The position numbers were made by a program, and so were the translations under genes. Positions 40,323 to 41,119 of a DNA stretch of 41,119 nucleotides are shown here, piece after piece; the first letter of the stretch is position 1, and each line of letters begins with the position of its first letter. This stretch comes from an uncultured Bacilli bacterium. GTDB lineage: Bacteria > Bacillota_I > Bacilli_A > RF39 > UBA660. The notes below the pieces were generated by a model. That model searched no databases and was not told where the DNA came from. It saw only the letters and a program-made list of their open reading frames with translations. The DNA is taken from contig CALVHY010000029.1 in assembly GCA_944329205.1 (NCBI GenBank), positions 1-41,119 of the forward strand, in the 5' to 3' direction.

Positions 40323-41119
40323 ATGAGAATAGAAAAGTTAAAAAAAAGCTACTTACCAAGAAACATTATTATAGGAGTAATATTAATAGCTCTAATCACA
40401 ACCTTAATCTTAAACTTCACAAGAGCAAAATACCGATCAACTGCCTCGGTTCAAGTGGCAAATGGTACTATTAACTACACTTTATCTGACTTAAACATAA
40501 TTGCCGCCTACCAAGAAAATGAAGAGGGAGAATATGTAAGCACCGATACCATCCCTACTAGTGGTTATACCCTAAATGAAACGGAAAGTTACTGTGCCAT
40601 AAACGACGCCAAAGATGAAAGCATTCAAATAGAATACACAAATGGCCTCGTAAATTTCTATGGCCTCTCCCAAAAAGGCACTAAATGTTATTTATATTTT
40701 AACATCAATCCATGTGGATCAGCATGCCAAGCTATACTGGCAGATAAAACGATCCAGGAAAGAACGAGCTTTTCATCGGTATTAACATCAAACACTAATG
40801 GTACGATATACCAAGCACCGGATGGTGAGGGAACAAGTTATTACTTTGCCGGTAACACCACCGAAAACTGGCTTTCGTTTGCCGGATTTTACTGGAGGAT
40901 CATCAGGATTAATGGGGATGGCACAATAAGAATCATCTATAATGGAACAAGCACAAGTACGACAGGAACAAGTACCCAATTATCTAGCACAAGTGCATTC
41001 AATGGTTCGTATAATAATAATATGTATGTAGGATATATGTACACGGAAAATGAAGTGCATGGACTAGGAACAAGTAGTACGATTAAAGGAAGAGTAGATG
41101 AATGGTATCAAGATAATAT
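40323..41119 (+). CDS. Membrane-anchored surface protein, module B (cut by window edge)
   Basis: The frame is open to the window end, giving 265 residues. It has the same N-terminus as the module A protein: a basic start, a membrane segment (RNIIIGVILIALITTLILNF), RAKYR, an outside domain with GYTLNETESYC and GTKCYLYFNI, then NTNGTIYQAPDGEG, FAGFYWRIIRINGDG and STIKGRVDEWYQDN. Two extra Cys (NPCGSACQAI) are absent from module A. The middle and C-terminal parts are nearly identical to A, while the N-terminal outside domain differs more. A candidate variable region would lie beyond the window. AAAGGAG precedes ATG 40323. Confidence 0.85.
   Translation, partial: MRIEKLKKSYLPRNIIIGVILIALITTLILNFTRAKYRSTASVQVANGTINYTLSDLNIIAAYQENEEGEYVSTDTIPTSGYTLNETESYCAINDAKDESIQIEYTNGLVNFYGLSQKGTKCYLYFNINPCGSACQAILADKTIQERTSFSSVLTSNTNGTIYQAPDGEGTSYYFAGNTTENWLSFAGFYWRIIRINGDGTIRIIYNGTSTSTTGTSTQLSSTSAFNGSYNNNMYVGYMYTENEVHGLGTSSTIKGRVDEWYQDN

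Noticed and set aside
1-41119. Reverse transcriptase or template repeat for a DGR
   Set aside because: No frame shows reverse transcriptase motifs, and I saw no second copy of the candidate variable region in the window.

Overview
The window is about 41 kb of an AT-rich (roughly 30% GC by eye) Gram-positive-type chromosome. A spore former is indicated by sigG, spoIIGA-sigE and yqfC-yqfD. PolC plus DnaE, efp, recU-PBP1, gpsB-rnpB, rodZ-pgsA and ybeY-dgkA-era-yqzL all fit an uncultured-gut-type Bacillota lineage (Bacilli or a near relative). I cannot name the species. TGA is an ordinary stop here: several coupled gene pairs overlap as ATGA, so the genetic code is standard.

Layout. 1-1324: two near-identical DUF1016/YhcG nuclease copies, the first cut by the window edge and the second broken by a TGA. 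1375-5174: priA, sigG (with a hairpin that buries its ribosome-binding site) and an RDD membrane protein. 5262-5952: small accessory genes around an Xre regulator. 6080-9982: tRNA-Thr (minus), uppS, a small membrane protein, an orphan VirD4-like coupling ATPase and a rhodanese. 10023-13283: a YtrA-type ABC transporter operon with a palindromic operator. 13386-16747: a pilin-like protein, nfo, then module A (double-HTH regulator divergent from a surface protein). 16802-20106: a DUF2624-like protein, a class B PBP, rpmG, a small basic protein and efp. 20209-28129: dnaE and polC, overlapping. 28136-29984: an Xre regulator, spoIIGA and sigE. 30034-33190 (minus): recU and PBP1. 33359-35706: gpsB, RNase P RNA, rodZ-like, pgsA and an HD protein. 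35750-39657: yqfC, yqfD, a VanZ-like protein, ybeY, dgkA, era and yqzL. 39664-end: module B, a second double-HTH regulator divergent from a second surface protein that runs off the edge.

The most interesting system is the repeated module A/B. Each copy has a double-HTH regulator, a shared 20-nt block with a strong promoter, a 41-nt stretch identical in both copies that begins about where transcription should start, and a membrane-anchored surface protein. The complete protein ends in a GC-rich C-type-lectin-like segment that resembles the variable region of a diversity-generating retroelement (DGR) target. Both modules interrupt gene orders conserved in Bacillus (nfo|yqfT and yqzL|recO). No reverse transcriptase or template repeat lies in this window, so the DGR link is a hypothesis.

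Other points of note are a PolC with two OB folds and an extra coiled-coil insertion, dnaE overlapping polC, rnpB embedded between gpsB and rodZ with no intergenic space, and an unusual 21-bp spacer in the candidate spoIIGA promoter. No stretch over 300 bases lacks a gene or RNA.
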